Shown in pieces: positions 59,336 through 64,000 of a stretch of 64,000 bases of DNA. Source of the stretch: Luzula sylvatica (taxonomy: Eukaryota; Streptophyta; Magnoliopsida; Poales; Juncaceae); the NCBI GenBank assembly GCA_946800325.1, contig OX326958.1, positions 26,514,914 through 26,578,913 on the forward strand. The letters are read 5' to 3'. A model generated the notes under the pieces. That model had not been told where the DNA came from. It worked only from the letters and a program-made list of their open reading frames with translations, and did no database searches. How positions within the stretch are numbered: the stretch's first letter is position 1; each line of letters begins with the position of its first letter. The translations under genes were made by a program, and so were the position numbers.

Positions 59336-60429
59336 TATATATAATGCAAGGGGATTTGCTGCCTCTTGGTGCAGCCACGTCACCAGGGGCCTATTTGTAA
59401 AAATAAAAATTACATTTTAGTCCTTTTTTATTTACAAATTAGTCCTTTTTTCGAACATTTTTTACATTTTGGTCCTTTTTATTTTACATTTTCGTCCTTT
59501 ATATTTGCATTTGGTCCTTCGAAGTTTTGAAATTTACATTTTAGTCCAAGGGCCATAAATTGGTCCTATTTTTTAAAACAAATTACATTTTGGTCCTTTT
59601 TTTCACATTTCGGTCCTTTATATTTGCATTTTGGTCCTTCGAAGTTTTAAAATTTACATTTTAGTCCAGGGGCCTCTTTGTAAAAATAATTTATTTATAT
59701 TTTGGTCCTTTTCTGAAAAAAATACATTTTGGTCCTTTTTATGTACAATTTGGTCCTTTTTTATTTGCATTTCGGTCCTTTTTATTTACATTTAGTCCTT
59801 TCAAGTTTTAAAAATTAAACTTTGGTCCAGGGGCGGATTTGCTGCCTCCTGATGCAGCCACGTCACCAGGGTCCTATTTGTAAAAAAAAAAATATTCTTT
59901 TTACATTTTGGTCCTTCGAAGTTTTAAAATTTACATTTTGGTCCAGGGGCCTCTTTGTAAAAATAATTTATTTACATTTTGGTCCTTTTCTGAAAAAAAT
60001 ACATTTTGGTCCTTTTTATTTATAATTTGGTCCTTTTTATTTGCATTTTGGTCCTTTTTTTTACATTTAGTCCTTTCAAATTTTAAAAATTAAACTTTGG
60101 TCCAGGGGCCTCTTTGTAAAAAATTTATTTACATTTTGGTCATTTTTATTTACATTTTTGTCCTTTTTAGTTGAAAAAACTACGTTTTGGTTCTTTCTAT
60201 TTACATTTTTGTCCTTTTCAGTTTAGAAACTTACATTTTGGTCCTTCATATTTACATCTTCATCCTCTTTTATTTACATATCGGTCCTTTTTTACATTTT
60301 TGAATTTACATTATAGTCCTTTTTATTTATATCTTGGTCCTTTTCAGTTTTACTTCACACTTTGGTACTTTTTATTAACATTTTGGTCCTTTTTAATTTA
60401 AATTTCGGTCCTTTTTTACATTATTAATA
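59336..60429. repeat. Degenerate TTTGGTCCTTTTTATTTACA minisatellite
   Basis: About 40 imperfect units of ~20-25 bp built on TTTTGGTCCTTTTTATTTAC. A longer direct duplication is also visible: GGATTTGCTGCCTC..GCAGCCACGTCACCAGGG near 59351 and again near 59829, so about 480 bp was duplicated in tandem. Confidence 0.85.
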
Positions 60430-60469
60430 ATTTCTCTCATCTCATGCGTCCACATCAACACCTTATTAT

Positions 60470-61068
60470 TAGGGATGTCAATGGTGTGGTTATTGCCCGA
60501 ACCGACCCGAACCGTATCCGAAAAAATATCCGGATTCGAAAAAAATATCCGAATCCGAGTGGATCCGGATATGGATCTGGTTGCTAATTTTAAGATCCGG
60601 AACCGGATTCGATATTCGGTTTTGGTGCGGGAACCGGATCCGTGTTCCGGATCCGGGTATTTTTAGGATCCGGATACTCGAAACTAGATTCGAGTATCCG
60701 AAACCGGATCCGGATACTCATATTACATATTATTTTATGTATTATATTTGATATTAGTTGAAAAATCATATACAAATTAATGATTTGTAAGTGATTTAAC
60801 TCACAATCGTAAAATTATGTTTAAATATAATCATATTTATCGTTCATGTCACAAATTATATATATTTATAGCTAAAAAGTAAGTTACGTTATAATAACAT
60901 AGTATCCGTTTTAATATCCGAAACAGAACCGTATCCGTATCCGTATCCGACAATATCCGAACCGTATCCGTATCCGTTTATTATCCGAACCGTATCCGGA
61001 TCCGACAATATGGATATGGATCTGGTATGACCACTATCCGAACCGGATCCGAACTGTTGACACCCCTA
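60470..61068. mobile_element. hAT MITE rich in GGATCCGGATACGG repeats
   Basis: A perfect 8-bp target duplication CTTATTAT (60462-60469 and 61069-61076) and terminal inverted repeats TAGGGATGTCAA / TTGACACCCCTA (one mismatch). The subterminal regions are packed with CCGAACCGTATCCG and GGATCCGGAT words, as expected for hAT transposase sites. No coding capacity. Fragments of a similar element accompany the RTM2-like genes. Confidence 0.93.
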
Positions 61069-61076
61069 CTTATTAT

Positions 61077-62279
61077 GCCTCCCTATCACCACTTTACTTG
61101 AAAAAATTTCAAAAGACTCCTTAAATTTTTAGATATTGTAAAAACAAATTAATTTACATATGTATTCATTTAAAAAAAAAATGCTTTTTTAATTTAAAAA
61201 AATTCTTAAACTTTTTGTAATACATAATAATTAAAAAAAAATTACTATATGTTATATGTTATATAATTTTAATATTTCATTCATTACAAATATTCGACTT
61301 ATGTATTATTTTTTTTTTAAAAACTAAAATAAAATTATAATAAGTTGAACAATATTAATAAAAGAACATCTTGCAAATATTTAAAAATAAAATATCACAA
61401 AACTATTAAAAAATACATAAAAGGAAAACTAAAATAAAAAGTAGATGTTTAAATAGATATTTTCTATGAATATATTTGCAAGATGTTTATTTATTATTAT
61501 TTAATGTTAGTTTTTTATGAATAAAGAATGGAATATTAAAATTATATAAACAAAATATGTAATAATTTAAATTTTTTTAAATCACTACATATTAAGAAGT
61601 GTTTATGAATTTTCTTAAAATAAATAAAAAATAACAAAAATAAGTTTTAATTATTACATATGAGATTTGGAGGGTATTTTGGAAAAAAAAAAATTAATAT
61701 CATCCATAAGGAGTATTTTAAAATAAAAATTTGGTAAATAGTTTTTTTTTTTGAGTTTACGAAAAGATAGAGGATTTTTTACAATATCCAAAAAAAATTA
61801 GGGGGTTAAAAATATACCAAATCACGGATGTGCGAATAATCATGACATAATTTAAATTAAAGTTTCGAACGAAACGGTTAGCGATGACATCGTGAAACTT
61901 TGTTGTTGGCCGACCACACAAAGGGCGAAAAATATTTGTGCTAAATATGTAGCGAAATTAAGGATTTGTGAAATTAAGAACACTCTTTTTTTCGGCAATG
62001 TTTTCTGATCTATTAGGTTCTTAATAAATTTCATGACGACTCATTCATTCTTTTTCCTTATTTTGCTTATGAAGTATAAAATATAGATAATTTTTTTAGC
62101 AATAACCGTTTGAATTATTCAAGAAATCCGGCTCTTAAAATATTCAAACGATTTTTGCTACAAAATTTCACTCGCACACAACACACTAAATTACACATGT
62201 AATAATGATTACAAAAAGAAAGTCACATACACAAAATGAACAACAATTTTCTTCAACTACATTACTTATAAACCCGAAC
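61077..62279. other. AT-rich sequence, probably interior of a second Helitron
   Basis: No gene. Long A/T runs and local inverted repeats near 61370-61530 (GAACATCTTGCAAATAT / ATATTTGCAAGATGTT). Lies upstream of a clear Helitron 3' end at 62311; the matching 5' TC end was not found. Confidence 0.4.
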
Positions 62280-62311
62280 AACCCCGCGCAATTGCGCGGG
62301 GGTAAGGCTAG
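62280..62311 (+). mobile_element. 3' terminus of a second Helitron
   Basis: A perfect 20-bp palindrome CCCCGCGCAATTGCGCGGGG (62282-62301), then GTAAGGCTAG ending in CTAG before a T. Hairpin plus CTRR terminus is the Helitron 3' signature. The element would extend leftwards over 61077-62279 and possibly the minisatellite and hAT MITE. Confidence 0.75.
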
Positions 62312-63165
62312 TAGTATCTATATTTTTCTGGAAAAGAATTTGGTTACCCTTGTAACGGTATAAAAAAGGCCCGTTACAGCCATTCAGCCTTGCATGCCGA
62401 AAGTATAATACGTAAATTCTCTTACTCTTCTCATCCTCTCTCTATCCCCATTATCGCCTTCAGATTTGAATCTCGATCTCTCGTCTTCCTCCTCCCAAAT
62501 CTCACTCTCGATATGCCCCATTCGTGCTCGATCTCCTCTACCAACCTCGGAGTCAGGCCTTCTTTGATCTCGTCCGTGAACGCTCTTCAACAGCGTCCTT
62601 CCCACACGACAAACAAGGCGATCGCAAAGATCTCTTTGGTCTCCTATCATGATATATGGATAAAAATTAACCAACAATATAAATATAATTAAAATATGTT
62701 AAAATCGTCCTAAAACTATTATAAAATTATATATTAAAAATATTCTCGAATTATGCAATATATTTCTATATACATATATTACGTGTAAAAGTATCAAAAA
62801 ATAATTATCCCGAAAGTATCACCTTAGCGTATTCTAAAAGATTCAAATATATCTGAAAAATCAAATATTTATATTGTATGATACTCCACGTAACTCGATA
62901 CGTATCAAAACCATATCACACAGCATCAATATCCGAGGATATTGATGCCAATGAATTTTATTTCTCGAATTATGCAATGGAATGTTGTATGTCAATGAAT
63001 TTTATTTCATGGAATAGTATTGAAAAACATATATACAATATTCATATTTAAATGATGCATCTATTTTTTTCTACAAATTTCAAAGGAAATTTTGAATAGT
63101 AGACAAAATATAGTTTGGAATACCCGAAATAGTCAACCTAGTTTGGTAATTTGGAAACTAACATT
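62312..63165. other. Intergenic; no convincing gene
   Basis: A GC-richer patch (62365-62640) has open frames of ~97-100 codons on both strands but no recognised domain. The rest is AT-rich with a repeated GAATTTTATTTC..GAAT phrase near 62950-63015. Confidence 0.4.
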
Positions 63166-63424
63166 CTCGACTTTTGAAAAGTCGAGGGCATGATAAATTG
63201 TCGACTTTTGAAAAGTCGAGGCCATGTTGATCCTAATTAATCTGTTAACCCGGCTAAACCGGTCGACTTTTGAAAAGTCGAGTGTTCCATTTCCCGAGAC
63301 AGCTCCCCAAACTGCCACCTACCGTAATTAAAAACGGTCGACTTTTCAAAAGTCGACACCCTGATAAATAACCTCCCAACAGCCAACAAGCCCATTCAAT
63401 TCTCCTCGACTTTTCAAAAGTCGA
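63166..63424. promoter_or_regulatory. Array of five 19-bp palindromes before a plant-mobile-domain ORF
   Basis: Five copies of TCGACTTTTSAAAAGTCGA at 63167-63185, 63201-63219, 63263-63281, 63338-63356 and 63406-63424. All five cores are identical except the central base: G in the first three, C in the last two, so the last two are in opposite orientation. Centre spacing is 34, 62, 75 and 68 bp, with unrelated DNA between. Just downstream come a TTTATAAAT box, a CT repeat and an ATG. It looks like a multi-site binding region, but the binding factor is unknown. Confidence 0.75.
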
Positions 63425-63434
63425 GAGAATTCCC

Positions 63435-63443
63435 TTTATAAAT
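63435..63443 (+). promoter_or_regulatory. TATA box downstream of the palindrome array
   Basis: TTTATAAAT in TTCCCTTTATAAATCCCCCC, 11 bp after the last palindrome and ~78 bp before the ATG at 63521. A (TC)n run at 63461-63483 would lie in the leader. Confidence 0.65.
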
Positions 63444-63520
63444 CCCCCCCCCACACACAGTCTCTCTCTCTCTCTCTCTCTCTCCACCATTTTTTTCCAA
63501 ATTAATTTCGACAAAAAATT

Positions 63521-63802
63521 ATGTCATTTGATGATGAAATTTTGCCGGGTCCGATTGATACTGATGTATTATTTTTGCAACATAATCATCGGTCCGAAAG
63601 AACTCGTCCATTGCGAGACTCTATTAGATTCGAACAAAAATCCACAAAATGGAGGAGATGGCAAATTTCGGATCCGAGAGTAGTGTTACGACTAAGACGA
63701 TCGGGATTTTACCCGATTATGCAATGTGCGGTAAACGAGAATTCATGACCACTTCTCACGGCTTTGGTAGAAAGATGGCGTCCGGAAACGAAATTTATGA
63801 AT
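63521..63802 (+). pseudogene. Plant-mobile-domain (phosphatase 7 long form-like) gene start, broken
   Basis: From the ATG the frame reads LPGPIDTDVLFLQHNHRSER, then ISDPRVVLRLRRSGFYPIMQ, and after an in-frame TGA (63746-63748) continues LLTALVERWRPETKF. GPID..L.LQ..HRS and LLTALVERWRPET are the N-terminal landmarks of plant mobile domain proteins, often annotated as serine/threonine phosphatase 7 long form homologs and linked to MULE-type transposons. The stop and the loss of homology after 63802 (TAG at 63803), close to a fold-back element, indicate a broken copy of ~90 codons of an originally much longer protein. Confidence 0.75.
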
Positions 63803-63844
63803 TAGAACGAGAACTGGTCTATTATTTTATAAAAGTATTTATAA

Positions 63845-64000
63845 AATGTACCTGCCGTATTTTTCATATTTGTACTATTACATTTAATTAACGTGATAAT
63901 TAAAACATATTATTAAATATTCATTAAAATTTATCCAAATTTATGAATTCGAATAAATATTAATTATGTATTAAGTTAATATCTAACGTGTACTAGTTAT
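63845..64000. mobile_element. Second copy of the 40.7-kb fold-back element, cut by the window edge
   Basis: AAAATGTACC, ATTACATTTAATTAACGTGA, AATTCGAATAAATATTAATT and ATGTATTAAGTTAATA match 40867-41020 in order. The distal arm of the left repeat seen at 40697 is absent here, so it is a truncated or diverged copy, or its left end was lost when it landed by the plant-mobile-domain gene. Confidence 0.75.

Noticed and set aside
62384..62692. Overlapping ~100-codon frames on both strands
   Set aside because: No recognised domain, no promoter or splice context, and opposite-strand frames of equal length suggest chance in a GC-richer patch.
63166..63424. Palindrome array as a CRISPR array
   Set aside because: Plant nuclear DNA, only five copies, spacers of very unequal length and repeats in both orientations. 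Not CRISPR.

Overview
This is AT-rich nuclear DNA from a flowering plant, probably a eudicot. All identified genes are plant families. They have short AT-rich introns with GT-AG borders, and the spaces between them hold nested retrotransposons, MULE-, hAT- and Helitron-type elements and AT-rich tandem repeats. No rRNA, tRNA or CRISPR locus could be supported. Exon models were made by hand from splice signals, reading frame and remembered family architecture; no database was searched.

Layout. 1-19.9 kb is transposon territory. Its centrepiece is a three-level nest proven by target duplications: an old copia-type LTR (3858-13216) was split by a decayed Ty1/copia element (4392-12811, duplication TTTGC). 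That element was itself hit by an hAT-like element (6819-7450) and by a solo LTR of the older family (7860-8786, duplication GATGC). A 2.5-kb Mutator-like element with a 9-bp duplication follows (13695-16199), then a probable LTR and a 34-base C run. 20-32 kb is a tandem cluster of five RTM2-like small heat-shock-domain membrane proteins: one long, three short and one broken. They are separated by a ~175-bp AT-rich tandem repeat and share an upstream module. 32.1-37.1 kb is a head-to-head pair: FIP2 (BTB plus pentapeptide repeats, minus strand) and a DUF639 membrane protein (plus strand), with 470 bp between start codons. 37-44.9 kb is gene-poor and MITE-rich, with a 37-base G run. 44.9-49.4 kb is a polyamine oxidase gene broken by a 5'-truncated LINE. 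51.5-55 kb is RRP6L2, a nuclear exosome exonuclease. 56.6-57.8 kb is an intronless plastid phosphoserine aminotransferase. 58.3-64 kb holds a Helitron, a second Helitron 3' end, an hAT MITE, and a promoter-like array of five 19-bp palindromes in front of a broken plant-mobile-domain gene.

The intact genes are unrelated housekeeping functions (RNA decay, serine biosynthesis, actin/formin-linked scaffold, membrane protein of unknown role) plus one expanded family related to Arabidopsis RTM2, which restricts long-distance potyvirus movement. Points that most deserve a second look: the palindrome array before the plant-mobile-domain ORF; CT/UC repeats directly at the 5' splice sites of three different genes; the non-GT donor position in the long RTM2-like gene; the LINE-disrupted polyamine oxidase; and the palindrome-rich, modular LTRs.
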